Both the position numbers and the translations under genes were made by a program. The notes beneath the pieces are model-generated. The model saw nothing but the letters and a program-made list of their open reading frames with translations. It was not told the DNA's origin and did no database searches. Below are positions 8,370-17,351 of a DNA stretch of 37,564 bases, in pieces. The stretch comes from SZUA-592 sp041556555 (GTDB lineage Bacteria > Pseudomonadota > Gammaproteobacteria > Eutrophobiales > Eutrophobiaceae). The DNA is taken from assembly GCA_041556555.1 (NCBI GenBank), contig JBFFIE010000016.1, positions 1 through 37,564 of the forward strand, written 5' to 3'. Positions within the stretch are counted from its first letter, which is position 1. Each line of letters opens with the position of its first letter.

Positions 8370-10223
8370 ATGCCGATTAAGTTTGAATTCAAGGATATCG
8401 TCGAGGAGACACGTCAGGTAAAAAGGCGTGTGCTGATTACCGGCATCGCCATGCTATTGTTGTTTGGTTTTCTTGTAACACGCCTGATATATCTGCAAAT
8501 TATCCAGCATGACCATTTCATTACCCTTTCCCAGAATAACCGTGTCAAGGTAGTACCCATTGCACCTATCCGTGGTCTGATTTACAGCAGAGACGGAGTG
8601 CTGCTGGCGGAGAACCAGCCTGCGTTCAGTCTGGAAGTCATACCGGAAAAGGTCAATGATCTGGACGCATTACTTTCAGAAATATCTCTCATCATAGACA
8701 TCCGTGAGGATGATATCGCCCGGTTCTGGAAAAGTTTAAGGGAAAAGCGGCGGTTTGAAAGTGTGCCTTTGAAATTTAACCTGAATGAAGCAGAAGTTGC
8801 TCGTTTTTCTGTCCAAAACCATCGTTTCCCTGCAGTGGAAGTAATTGCAAGACCATACCGTCGCTATCCTGAAAATGAATTAACAGCCCATATTATCGGT
8901 TATGTTGGCAGGATAGATGAAAATGATCTTCAGACAGTTAACGTGTCAAACTATCTGGGTTCCACCCATATTGGCAAGATCGGGGTAGAGAAGGCATATG
9001 AAAATATTCTTCACGGTCAGGTAGGACACCAACAAGTCGAGGTCAATGCCCAAGGCAGGGTAATACGTGTTCTTGAGAGGACACCACCGATCCCCGGGAA
9101 AAATATTTTCCTTACCATTGATATTGGCTTGCAAAAGGTTGCGATGAAATCCCTGCAAGGGAAACGGGGAGCAATTGTTGCCATGGATCCGGCTAACGGT
9201 GACATTCTGGCACTGGTCAGCGCCCCCTCTTATGATCCCAATCTGTTTGTGAATGGTATCGATTATGAAACCTACAACAGCCTGCTATCTTCGAAAGATA
9301 CACCACTTGTTAACCGGGCATTGCAGGGGACCTATCCACCCGGTTCCACGATCAAACCTTTTCTGGGTCTTACAGCATTAACATACGGGATACGGGAACC
9401 GGATGATACTATCTGGTGTCCGGGATGGTATAGGCTGAAAGGCAGCAGTCATTTGTATCGTGACTGGAAACGTGAAGGTCATGGTGAGGTAGATTTCAAT
9501 TATGCCATCATGCAGTCGTGTGATGTCTATTATTATGACACGGCCAATGATCTTGGTATCACTCGCCTTCATGATGGACTGGTTAATTTTGGTTTTAGTA
9601 ATAAGACTGGAATAGATATTGGAGGCGAAGCTGCCGGTCTTGTACCTTCCCCGGAATGGAAGCGAAAGTCCTATAATCAACCCTGGTATCCGGGTGAAAC
9701 ATTGATTGCGGGCATTGGTCAGGGCTCACTGCTGGTTACACCATTACAATTGGTTAATGCCACTGCCTCACTTGCAAACAATGGTAAATTGTATGCCCCT
9801 CATCTTGCTGCAGTATCTGCAGACCAAATCAGTCATGAGCGCAATGATATTCAGAATATCCAGTCGAGTGAAATCGGTATTTACCAGGCAGCACAATGGG
9901 AAATCATTAAAAAGGCCATGATCGACGTTGTTCATGGTGAACGAGGTACAGCACGGGGCAGTGGATACAATTCAAAATTCAGGATGGCCGGGAAAACCGG
10001 TACTGCACAGGTGATAGCAATTGCCCAGGATGAAGAATACAAGGAAGAGGATATCCCGGAGGAGCTTCAGGATCATGCCTTGTTCATCGCTTTTGCACCT
10101 GCTGAAGAACCTTCAATTGCCGTCGCTGTAATAGTCGAAAACGGAGGTAGTGGATCTTCAAGTGCTGCGCCTATCGCACGGCAGTTGTTTGATTATTACC
10201 TTGCAGGTTATCAGGAAGGCTAG
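8370..10223 (+). CDS. mrdA: Penicillin-binding protein 2, elongation transpeptidase
   Basis: PBP2 cross-links peptidoglycan during cell elongation in partnership with RodA. At 617 residues it is close to the E. coli protein (633). One transmembrane helix lies at about residues 20-45, followed by the non-catalytic pedestal (about 60-230) and the transpeptidase domain. All three active-site motifs are present: Ser326-x-x-Lys329 (STIK), Ser383-Cys-Asp (the SxN-position motif, as in other PBP2s) and Lys542-Thr-Gly. It starts 8 bases after mreD and ends 3 bases before rodA. No mutation expected to inactivate it is seen. Confidence 0.97.
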   Translation: MPIKFEFKDIVEETRQVKRRVLITGIAMLLLFGFLVTRLIYLQIIQHDHFITLSQNNRVKVVPIAPIRGLIYSRDGVLLAENQPAFSLEVIPEKVNDLDALLSEISLIIDIREDDIARFWKSLREKRRFESVPLKFNLNEAEVARFSVQNHRFPAVEVIARPYRRYPENELTAHIIGYVGRIDENDLQTVNVSNYLGSTHIGKIGVEKAYENILHGQVGHQQVEVNAQGRVIRVLERTPPIPGKNIFLTIDIGLQKVAMKSLQGKRGAIVAMDPANGDILALVSAPSYDPNLFVNGIDYETYNSLLSSKDTPLVNRALQGTYPPGSTIKPFLGLTALTYGIREPDDTIWCPGWYRLKGSSHLYRDWKREGHGEVDFNYAIMQSCDVYYYDTANDLGITRLHDGLVNFGFSNKTGIDIGGEAAGLVPSPEWKRKSYNQPWYPGETLIAGIGQGSLLVTPLQLVNATASLANNGKLYAPHLAAVSADQISHERNDIQNIQSSEIGIYQAAQWEIIKKAMIDVVHGERGTARGSGYNSKFRMAGKTGTAQVIAIAQDEEYKEEDIPEELQDHALFIAFAPAEEPSIAVAVIVENGGSGSSSAAPIARQLFDYYLAGYQEG

Positions 10224-10226
10224 GGA

Positions 10227-11324
10227 ATGGAAGAGAGAACAGTCGCACAGAAGCTGCATATCGATATGCCACTATTATTCGGCATTGTTGTCCTGTGTTG
10301 CATCGGTCTTGTTGTACTCTACAGCGCGTGCGGTCAGAATCTACATCTAGTTATCAGGCAGGCAGTCATCATGACAGTTGCCCTGTTGCTTTTGTTTCTG
10401 ACAGCCCAGATAAATCCCTATCAACTGCAGCGCTGGTCGATCTGGTTTTACCTGCTGGGAATAATTCTCCTGATCATTGTCCTGTTAGCCGGATATACCG
10501 GCAAAGGTGCCCAACGCTGGCTGGACCTTGGCCTTTTCCGGTTCCAGCCATCTGAACTGATGAAACTGGGGGTACCAATGGTGATGGCCTGGTTTATAGC
10601 CGGAAGCCAGGTTCCGCCTACTATTGGCCGGGTATTACTGGGTTGTGTATTTATTGTGGTGCCGGTATTACTTATCGCAAAGCAGCCGGACCTGGGTACA
10701 GCAGTATTGGTTGGTGCAGCCGGTTTTGCAGTCCTATTTATCTCCGGTATCAGTTGGCGGTTTATCCTTTCCGTGATGGTACTGATTGCTTCTACTATGC
10801 CTATTCTCTGGCATTTTATGCATGACTACCAGAAACGCCGTGTCCTGACCTTCCTAAATCCGGAGCAGGATCCGCTTGGAGCCGGTTACCATACGATACA
10901 GGCAAAGATTGCAATAGGTTCCGGTGGTTTGTTCGGTAAGGGCTGGCTGAACGGCACCCAGTCACACCTGGAATTTTTACCTGAGCGCTCTACGGATTTT
11001 ATTTTTGCTGTCTTTTCCGAGGAATTTGGTTTGATGGGGGTCGTTCTACTAATAGCAATCTATGGCTATGTCATAGGCAGAGGGCTATGGATTGCCATGA
11101 ATGCCCAGGAAACTTTCGGCAAATTACTCGCCTCGGGTTTGATCATGACACTTTTTGTCTATGTATTTGTCAATATAGGCATGGTTAGCGGACAGTTACC
11201 CGTAGTTGGTGTGCCGTTACCTCTGATCAGTCTGGGAGGCACCTCTATTGTTACGCTTATGCTGGCTTTCGGCATATTAATGTCTATTAGTACCCACAGG
11301 AGAATATTGTCTAATCAAGTATGA
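10227..11324 (+). CDS. rodA: RodA, SEDS-family peptidoglycan glycosyltransferase
   Basis: A 365-residue polytopic membrane protein of the SEDS family that polymerises lipid II into glycan strands during elongation. About ten hydrophobic segments are visible. The ERSTDFIF motif places the catalytic aspartate at Asp257 (Asp262 in E. coli), and the KQPDLGTA, AIGSGGLFGKG and PLPLISLGGTS family motifs are present. It lies directly behind its cognate transpeptidase mrdA, and its stop overlaps the mltB start by four bases (ATGA). Confidence 0.97.
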   Translation: MEERTVAQKLHIDMPLLFGIVVLCCIGLVVLYSACGQNLHLVIRQAVIMTVALLLLFLTAQINPYQLQRWSIWFYLLGIILLIIVLLAGYTGKGAQRWLDLGLFRFQPSELMKLGVPMVMAWFIAGSQVPPTIGRVLLGCVFIVVPVLLIAKQPDLGTAVLVGAAGFAVLFISGISWRFILSVMVLIASTMPILWHFMHDYQKRRVLTFLNPEQDPLGAGYHTIQAKIAIGSGGLFGKGWLNGTQSHLEFLPERSTDFIFAVFSEEFGLMGVVLLIAIYGYVIGRGLWIAMNAQETFGKLLASGLIMTLFVYVFVNIGMVSGQLPVVGVPLPLISLGGTSIVTLMLAFGILMSISTHRRILSNQV

Positions 11325-12322
11325 GCATGTATAAAATCATCAGCGCTATCTCACTGGTCATGCTGAACAGTGCCTGTTTTGCTACCGCACCATTGGATAA
11401 AAAGGCGGTTAACGAATTCATTGATTATATGCATACGGCGTATGAGTTTGATAGCGCCGAACTCAAAAGTGTCTTCGACGAGACTGTAAAATCCCAAAAG
11501 GTTCTCAATGCAATATCGAGGCCTGCAGAAAGACTCCCCTGGTATAAATACCGGAAGATATTTATACAAAACGACAGGGTTAATGGCGGAGTTGATTTCT
11601 GGCAACGTAACAGAGAAACCCTAATGCGTGCAGAAGAAACCTATGGCGTACCTGCTCACATAATTGTTGCCATTATTGGCGTAGAAACCCGTTATGGTAG
11701 TTATACGGGTGGAGACAGGGTTATGGATGCGTTGTCTACACTGGCATTTCATTATCCCAAGCGCAGCAAGTTTTTTCGCGGCGAACTGGAGCAATACTTG
11801 TTGTTAACCCGGGAACAGGATCTGGATCCGCTGTCGATCAAGGGTTCCTATGCTGGTGCCATGGGAATGCCGCAATTTATTCCGAGCAGCTATAGAAATT
11901 ATGCCGTTGACTTCGACAGGGACGGGAAAGCTGATATCTGGAATAATCCTGTCGACGTGATTGGAAGCGTGGCAAGTTATTTCAGCCGTCATGGCTGGCA
12001 GCCCGGCAAACAAATTGCAATGCCGGCCAGTGTACAGGGCGATAAATACAGGCAATTAATCAGGGATGATTTAAAACCGGACGTTGATACTGCTGTTATT
12101 GGTGATTATGGCATCAATGGTAAATCAAAGATCGGGGATGAGCCATTGCTGAAAGTATTGAGCCTGGAAACGGGTGAAGACACTGAAGAAATCTGGCTAT
12201 GCTTCCAGAATTTTTATGTCATTACACGGTATAATCACAGTGCATTATATGCCATGGCTGTATTCCAGTTATCAGAAATGATTGCAGATGAATATGACAA
12301 TATCAATTTGACGTCGAGGTGA
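11321..12322 (+). CDS. mltB: Lytic murein transglycosylase B
   Basis: A 333-residue periplasmic enzyme of the MltB family that cleaves the MurNAc-GlcNAc bond, leaving 1,6-anhydro-MurNAc. A signal peptide covers about residues 1-23 (ending ACFATA). Its Cys lacks a good lipobox because Asn occupies the -3 position, so this may be a soluble periplasmic form rather than a lipoprotein. The catalytic glutamate is Glu122 in GVETRYG. The GAMGMPQFIPSSY and later FQNFYVITRYN motifs are typical of MltB. It overlaps rodA by four bases and ends one base before rlpA, so it belongs to the elongation operon. Confidence 0.94.
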   Translation: MSMYKIISAISLVMLNSACFATAPLDKKAVNEFIDYMHTAYEFDSAELKSVFDETVKSQKVLNAISRPAERLPWYKYRKIFIQNDRVNGGVDFWQRNRETLMRAEETYGVPAHIIVAIIGVETRYGSYTGGDRVMDALSTLAFHYPKRSKFFRGELEQYLLLTREQDLDPLSIKGSYAGAMGMPQFIPSSYRNYAVDFDRDGKADIWNNPVDVIGSVASYFSRHGWQPGKQIAMPASVQGDKYRQLIRDDLKPDVDTAVIGDYGINGKSKIGDEPLLKVLSLETGEDTEEIWLCFQNFYVITRYNHSALYAMAVFQLSEMIADEYDNINLTSR

Positions 12323-12323
12323 T

Positions 12324-13142
12324 ATGGGTATTCTGAATTCCAGAAAAAGAATCATATTTTCCTGCATTGTATGCGGGTATCTCGCGGGTTGTGGCTCCTC
12401 GGCACCTGTGCGCCATAGCGACGGCCCTCCAGCCACAGCTGTTGACGTCGCGACAATCCCTGATGCTGTTCCGCGTGTGGAACCCCGGAGCCGGTATGGT
12501 AATCCGGATTCCTATGAAGTGTACGGCAAGCGTTATTATGTAATGAATAACAGTGAGGGATATGTGGAAAGGGGAATTGCATCCTGGTATGGAAAGAAAT
12601 TTCATGGCAGACGCACGTCCAGTGGTGAAGCCTATAACATGTATGCAATGACAGCCGCTCATAAAAGTTTGCCGTTGCCAACCTACGTTGAGGTTATAAA
12701 TCTTGAAAATGGCAGAAGTGTCATAGTGAAGGTCAATGACCGAGGGCCATTCCATGAAAATAGAATCATCGATTTGTCTTACGCTGCGGCAAGTAAGTTG
12801 GGTATTATTGGTCGCGGGACCGGTCTCGTGGAAGTAAGGGCGATTAACCCCCGGACTTATGCCGGCAAGCAAAAACCAACCGCTTATCGCTTGGTTGCTA
12901 ATAAGGCCGTAAGCGAATTTTATATCCAGATTGGAGCTTTCAGTGAATTGGATAACGCAGAGTACATGCGTCGCAAGGTCAATATGAAAGATGATTTGGT
13001 CAATATTAGCCAGGCTTTAGTTAACGGACAAACACTGTACCGGGTCAGGATAGGCCCAATCAGGGATATCATGGTATCTGACAGAATTGTTGATGAACTG
13101 CTTGGCAAGGGAATATATGATCACCGGATCGTTATAGACTGA
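12324..13142 (+). CDS. rlpA: RlpA-like lipoprotein (septal ring lytic transglycosylase) with SPOR domain
   Basis: RlpA-family proteins cleave denuded glycan strands and are recruited to the septum. The 272-residue product begins with a lipoprotein signal whose lipobox is L20-A-G-C23. It then carries a double-psi beta-barrel domain (about residues 85-175) with the ASWYG motif and VNDRGPF, in which Asp139 is the conserved catalytic-site residue. It ends with a SPOR domain (about 195-272) that would bind denuded peptidoglycan. It begins one base after mltB. Glycosidase activity is established for some homologues but not all. Confidence 0.94.
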   Translation: MGILNSRKRIIFSCIVCGYLAGCGSSAPVRHSDGPPATAVDVATIPDAVPRVEPRSRYGNPDSYEVYGKRYYVMNNSEGYVERGIASWYGKKFHGRRTSSGEAYNMYAMTAAHKSLPLPTYVEVINLENGRSVIVKVNDRGPFHENRIIDLSYAAASKLGIIGRGTGLVEVRAINPRTYAGKQKPTAYRLVANKAVSEFYIQIGAFSELDNAEYMRRKVNMKDDLVNISQALVNGQTLYRVRIGPIRDIMVSDRIVDELLGKGIYDHRIVID

Positions 13143-13173
13143 TTTCTTTTATCAAAAATCAAAACAGGTAATT

Positions 13174-14316
13174 ATGCGTATAAAAAGTTTGTTTTTAATT
13201 GTTTCAGTATTCTTGATTTCAAGTTCTGCAGTTTCTGCAGTATCCATTATTCCATCACCACCGACAGTCGATGCAAAAAGCTATCTCTTGATGGACCATG
13301 ACAGCCAGCAACTTTTGGTGTCCCGGGAAATCGATATGAAACTCCCGCCGGCCAGTCTCACCAAGATTATGACCGTTTACGTGGCAGCTTATGAACTTGC
13401 ACAGGGTAATATTTCACTTGATGACGAGTCAGTAATCAGTGAAAAGGCCTGGAAAATGCCAGGTTCAAGAATGTTTATCGAGGTCAATGACAAGGTAACA
13501 GTAAGGGACCTGCTGCGAGGCATTATTATACAGTCAGGCAATGATGCCAGTGTTGCGATAGCTGAGCATGTTTCCGGTGATGAAGCTATTTTTGCACAGT
13601 TAATGAATCAACATGCAAAGCGTTTGGGCATGAAGAATTCCCATTTTACGAATGCTACCGGACTGCCGCATGACAACCATTATACCACTGCGAGGGATGT
13701 GGCTATTCTGGCCTCGGCATTAATCCGTGATTTCCCGGAACTTTATGCAATCCATGCTGAAAAGCAATTTTCCTATAACGATATCAAGCAAAATAACCGC
13801 AACCGTCTGCTTTGGCTTGATGAAAGTGTTGACGGCATCAAGACTGGACATACGGAGGAAGCGGGTTATTGCCTGGTGACATCTGCCATGCGTGAAAACA
13901 TGCGTTTGATCTCGGTTGTCTTCGGTTCTACAGATGATAATGCCCGTACCACAGCGAACCAGGTTCTGCTGAATTATGGTTTCAGGTTTTTTGAAACTAC
14001 CAAAATCTACAGCAGGAATGAAAACATTTATACGGCAGATATATGGAAAGGAAAATCGGACAACATACATCTAGGGCTTGGCAAGGATCTTTATGTCACT
14101 ATTCCCAGGGGACAGGCAGATAAACTGGATACAGTATTTGAAGTTCAGGAGTTTATTATTGCCCCTGTTGAGCAGGGCAGTAATCTGGGACATATGAGCC
14201 TGATCCTGGATGACAAGAAGATAGTTGACAAGCCGCTGATTGCCATTCAAACCGTTACGGAGGGAGGTTTTTTCAAGCGCATCAAGGATGAATTGCACCT
14301 TATGATCGTCAGATAA
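13174..14316 (+). CDS. dacA: D-alanyl-D-alanine carboxypeptidase (PBP5/6 type)
   Basis: This enzyme removes the terminal D-Ala from stem pentapeptides in the periplasm. The 380-residue product has a cleavable signal peptide (about 1-23) and an S11 peptidase domain with Ser61-x-x-Lys64 (SLTK), Ser121-Gly-Asn123 and Lys223-Thr-Gly225. A beta-rich PBP5 C-terminal domain follows, and the protein ends in an amphipathic helix (FFKRIKDELHLMIV) that anchors it to the membrane surface. It lies 31 bases after rlpA and just before a D-amino-acid transaminase, pairing D-Ala release with D-Ala metabolism. Confidence 0.96.
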   Translation: MRIKSLFLIVSVFLISSSAVSAVSIIPSPPTVDAKSYLLMDHDSQQLLVSREIDMKLPPASLTKIMTVYVAAYELAQGNISLDDESVISEKAWKMPGSRMFIEVNDKVTVRDLLRGIIIQSGNDASVAIAEHVSGDEAIFAQLMNQHAKRLGMKNSHFTNATGLPHDNHYTTARDVAILASALIRDFPELYAIHAEKQFSYNDIKQNNRNRLLWLDESVDGIKTGHTEEAGYCLVTSAMRENMRLISVVFGSTDDNARTTANQVLLNYGFRFFETTKIYSRNENIYTADIWKGKSDNIHLGLGKDLYVTIPRGQADKLDTVFEVQEFIIAPVEQGSNLGHMSLILDDKKIVDKPLIAIQTVTEGGFFKRIKDELHLMIVR

Positions 14317-14326
14317 ATAATAATAA

Positions 14327-15169
14327 ATGCAAAATGTATTTCTCAATGGTGAATACCTGCCGATAGATCAGGCCAGGATTTCGGTATTCGACAGGGGGTT
14401 CACCTTTGGGGACGGCGTTTATGAAGTGTTTCTGGTTTATCACAGAAAGATTTTCAGGCTGCAGGAACACCTGGAAAGACTGAACAATAGTCTTTCGGCG
14501 ATCTATATGGATAATCCATATTCAGATTCACAATGGCAGGAACTGTTGATAAAGCTTGTAATGGACAGCCCTGCCGACAACCAGTCCCTCTACCTTCAGA
14601 TCACGCGGGGAGTATCCGAACGCGATCACGCCATTGATATCGCCGAAAAACCTACAGTTTTTGCCATGAGTAAACCCCTCCCGGAACGTGATTTCTCGAG
14701 TGGAATCAAAGCGATCGTTGCTGACGATATTCGCTGGCAACTGTGTTATATCAAGGCAACCACGCTCCTGCCCAGTGTTATACTCAGGCACCAGGCATCT
14801 CTGGCTGGCGCCAGGGAAGCCATACTGGTCAAGGACGACGGTGTGACCGAAGGTGCTGCAAGTAATGTATTTATCGTTATTGACGGTGTGGTAAAAACAC
14901 CACCCAAGGATGGCAGAATATTGCCGGGCATAACCCGGGACCTTGTTGTGGAACTACTTAATGAATCAGGTGTGGTTTGTCAGGAAACGAATATTACCCG
15001 GGATGAACTTTATGCTGCCGAGGAGATCTGGGTAACCAGTTCCACTTGGGAAATTGTTCCTGTTGTTATGCTGGATGATACCAGGGTTGGGGACGGCAGG
15101 CCGGGTCAATACTGGGAACGAGCGTGTGATATTTACCAGCAATTCAAGGAAGCACAGAGACAGAGCTGA
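14327..15169 (+). CDS. dat: D-amino-acid (D-alanine) transaminase, class IV PLP enzyme
   Basis: A 280-residue fold-type IV PLP aminotransferase with the expected length. The N-terminal VFLNGEYLPIDQARISVFDRGF motif is seen in part as FLNGEYLP and SVFDRGFTFGDGVYEV. The PLP lysine is Lys143 in YIKATTLLP, and EGAASNVF is the phosphate-contact region. Neighbourhood and motif suggest D-amino-acid rather than branched-chain or 4-amino-4-deoxychorismate substrates, since it directly follows dacA and its homologues commonly sit in dacA-dat-ybeD-lipB neighbourhoods. It starts 10 bases after the dacA stop, with no clear Shine-Dalgarno sequence. Substrate is inferred. Confidence 0.85.
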   Translation: MQNVFLNGEYLPIDQARISVFDRGFTFGDGVYEVFLVYHRKIFRLQEHLERLNNSLSAIYMDNPYSDSQWQELLIKLVMDSPADNQSLYLQITRGVSERDHAIDIAEKPTVFAMSKPLPERDFSSGIKAIVADDIRWQLCYIKATTLLPSVILRHQASLAGAREAILVKDDGVTEGAASNVFIVIDGVVKTPPKDGRILPGITRDLVVELLNESGVVCQETNITRDELYAAEEIWVTSSTWEIVPVVMLDDTRVGDGRPGQYWERACDIYQQFKEAQRQS

Positions 15170-15191
15170 GCTTTAATTCCGGTTAAAGAAC

Positions 15192-15557
15192 ATGGAGATC
15201 TACAAAGCATTTACCATAGAGGCAGCTCACCGTTTACCTAACCTGCCAAAAAGTCACAAGTGCAATCGCCTGCACGGGCACTCATTTCGTATAGAGATCA
15301 GGGTACACGGAGATCTGGATGAGTCACTTGGCTGGGTAATGGATTTTGCCGATATATCCAGAGTCGCCGACCCCGTCATCAAACAGCTTGACCATTATTA
15401 CCTGAATGATATTCCCGGCCTGGAGAATCCAACCAGTGAGAATCTGGCGATATGGATCTGGCAAAAGCTGGAACAACAGCTACCTGGATTAAAATCCGTA
15501 TCCATTGCTGAGACCTGTAATTCAGGTTGTGTTTACAGGGGACCCGGATCAGCTTGA
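15192..15557 (+). CDS. queD: 6-carboxy-5,6,7,8-tetrahydropterin synthase
   Basis: QueD converts 7,8-dihydroneopterin triphosphate to 6-carboxytetrahydropterin, an early step of queuosine (preQ0) synthesis. The 121-residue protein has exactly the E. coli length and every catalytic feature. Zinc ligands are His13, His28 and His30; the catalytic Cys is Cys24 in the HKCNRLHGH motif; Asp67-His68 form the relay; and Glu107 lies in AETC. It lies 22 bases after dat and may be cotranscribed with the elongation cluster. It is convergent with the ABC permease. Confidence 0.95.
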   Translation: MEIYKAFTIEAAHRLPNLPKSHKCNRLHGHSFRIEIRVHGDLDESLGWVMDFADISRVADPVIKQLDHYYLNDIPGLENPTSENLAIWIWQKLEQQLPGLKSVSIAETCNSGCVYRGPGSA

Positions 15558-15562
15558 TAGCA

Positions 15563-16339
15563 TCAGGACCTGATTCCCTTTCCGGTATTCAATAAATACA
15601 GGCAAACGGAAAACAATATTACGATAAATAAAATAATAATCAAAAATGCACTCGTGATATTGATGTCAGAAATTCCCAGAATCCCGTACCTGAATGTGTT
15701 GACCATATAAAGGATCGGATTTAACTTTGATGCGTTTTGCCAGAAATCGGGTAACAGATCGATTGAATAGAATACGCCGCCCAGGTAAATGAGCGGTGTA
15801 AGGATAAAAGTCGGTATAATTGATATGTCATCGAATTTTCTGGCAAATACTGCATTGATAAATCCTCCCAGAGAAAACAGAATACATGATAGGACGACTA
15901 CACCAATAGTGACAGTGTAACTGTGTATATGCAGTTTAGTAAAAAACAAGGCAACGATTGTTACCACGATCCCGACAAGCAGACCTCTGGCAATTCCACC
16001 GACAATATATCCGGCAAGTATGATGATGTTTGGTATCGGGGCAACCAGCATTTCTTCGATATGTCGTTGAAATTTAGCGCCGAAGAAAGAAGACACCACA
16101 TTAGCGTAACTGTTATTAATGATGGACATCATAATCAGCCCTGGTGCAATGAACTGAACATAAGTAAAACCTTGCATCTGACCGATTCTGGTTCCGATCA
16201 GGTTGCCGAAAATCAGAAAATACAACGCCATGCTTATGGCTGGCGGGATTATGGTCTGTAGCCAGATCCGCGTGAAACGATCAACTTCTTTTATTACTAT
16301 TGTGCTGAAAGCAGTCAGATAAAGGCTGGAAGGTAACAC
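15563..16339 (-). CDS. ABC-2 type transporter permease (exporter)
   Basis: A 258-residue permease with six hydrophobic segments, the usual size for ABC-2 permeases such as YadH. The open frame extends much further upstream, but that part overlaps the ATPase gene out of frame and reads as nonsense. The likely start is GTG at 16339, one base after the ATPase stop, with GGGAG about 10 bases upstream. The mature start MLPSSLYLTAFSTIVIKEVD fits the family. A central FAPGLIMMSI-like segment and the GGVFYSIDLLPDFWQ motif support ABC-2 membership. The substrate is unknown; drug, lipid or polysaccharide export are all possible. Confidence 0.88.
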   Translation of the reverse strand: MLPSSLYLTAFSTIVIKEVDRFTRIWLQTIIPPAISMALYFLIFGNLIGTRIGQMQGFTYVQFIAPGLIMMSIINNSYANVVSSFFGAKFQRHIEEMLVAPIPNIIILAGYIVGGIARGLLVGIVVTIVALFFTKLHIHSYTVTIGVVVLSCILFSLGGFINAVFARKFDDISIIPTFILTPLIYLGGVFYSIDLLPDFWQNASKLNPILYMVNTFRYGILGISDINITSAFLIIILFIVILFSVCLYLLNTGKGIRS

Positions 16340-16340
16340 T

Positions 16341-17270
16341 TCAGATTGACTCCCTGTTATTCTGATCGAGCAATCTGACAAACAACTCTTCCAGCCGGTT
16401 CGACTTGTTACGCATACTGGTAATCCTGATACCCTTTTCAGATAGCAGGGTAAACAATTCATTGAGATTTTGTCCTTTCGAGATAACGGCTTCCAGAACA
16501 GTATCGTCGTCTGTCTTGTAAAGAGTGAATCCTTCCAGTAATGGTAATGTTTCAATTGCCCTGTCCACATCCAGTATAAAGGTTTCAAAATGCATCTTGC
16601 TCAGAAGGGACCTGATCGAGCTGTTTTCAATGATTTGGCCATGATCTATGATTGCAACGTTCCGGCAGAGTGATTCGGCTTCTTCGAGATAATGGGTGGT
16701 CAAAAGTATTGTCGTCCCTTTTCGGTTAATATCGCGTAGGAACTGCCACATCGAACGTCTTAGCTCGACATCAACACCTGCAGTTGGTTCATCCAGTATT
16801 AACAGTCGTGGTTCATGTATCAGCGCTCTTGCGATCATTAACCTGCGTTTCATTCCACCGGAAAGTGTTCTGGAGGGATCATTCCTTTTTTCCCACAATC
16901 CAAGCTGGGTAAGATATTTCTCGGCGCGTTCACGTGCCTGCTTCCTTTTTATTCCATAATAACCACCCTGATTGAGTACTATCTCCAGTGGTGACTCGAA
17001 CTGGGAGAAATTGATTTCCTGCGGGACGATACCAATCATTGATTTCGCCTCGACCATCTTAGTGTCAAGATCGAAATCAAAAACAGTAACCTTCCCCGAG
17101 GTTTTCCTGACTAGCGTGGTGATAACACCTATGGTGGTTGATTTTCCGGCACCATTGGGTCCCAGCAGCGCAAAAAAATCACCCTGCGAAACTTCCAGGT
17201 CGATTCCCTTGAGGGCATGGAACCCATTGGCATAGGTTTTTTCCAGATTAGTAATTTGTAATGCTTTCAC
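16341..17270 (-). CDS. ABC transporter ATP-binding protein (ABC-2 exporter)
   Basis: A 309-residue ATPase that would energise the adjacent permease. It contains Walker A GPNGAGKST (near residue 38), the signature LSGGMKRR, Walker B LLILDEPTAGVD and the H-loop TTHYLEEAE. About 75 residues follow the nucleotide-binding domain, as in YadG-like and drug-exporter ATPases. It starts with GTG at 17270. The order ATPase then permease with a one-base gap indicates a two-gene operon. It lies 81 bases downstream of the twin-CNB gene on the same strand, so they may or may not share a transcript. Confidence 0.93.
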   Translation of the reverse strand: MKALQITNLEKTYANGFHALKGIDLEVSQGDFFALLGPNGAGKSTTIGVITTLVRKTSGKVTVFDFDLDTKMVEAKSMIGIVPQEINFSQFESPLEIVLNQGGYYGIKRKQARERAEKYLTQLGLWEKRNDPSRTLSGGMKRRLMIARALIHEPRLLILDEPTAGVDVELRRSMWQFLRDINRKGTTILLTTHYLEEAESLCRNVAIIDHGQIIENSSIRSLLSKMHFETFILDVDRAIETLPLLEGFTLYKTDDDTVLEAVISKGQNLNELFTLLSEKGIRITSMRNKSNRLEELFVRLLDQNNRESI

Positions 17271-17351
17271 TGTGATTAGTCTAACAGAAATGAAAAAACT
17301 GAGGTAAAACGGTTATATTGCCGGCTGATTGGCAGGATGAAGAAATAAAAA

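Noticed and set aside
15562..15574. ATCAGG-A-CCTGAT dyad at the convergent queD/permease ends as a terminator
   Set aside because: The loop would be one base and neither strand has a following T-run. It also overlaps the permease coding end.
16340..16588. N-terminal extension of the ABC permease frame into the ATPase gene
   Set aside because: The extra 83 residues are out-of-frame ATPase sequence with no membrane-protein character; GTG at 16339 is a better start.
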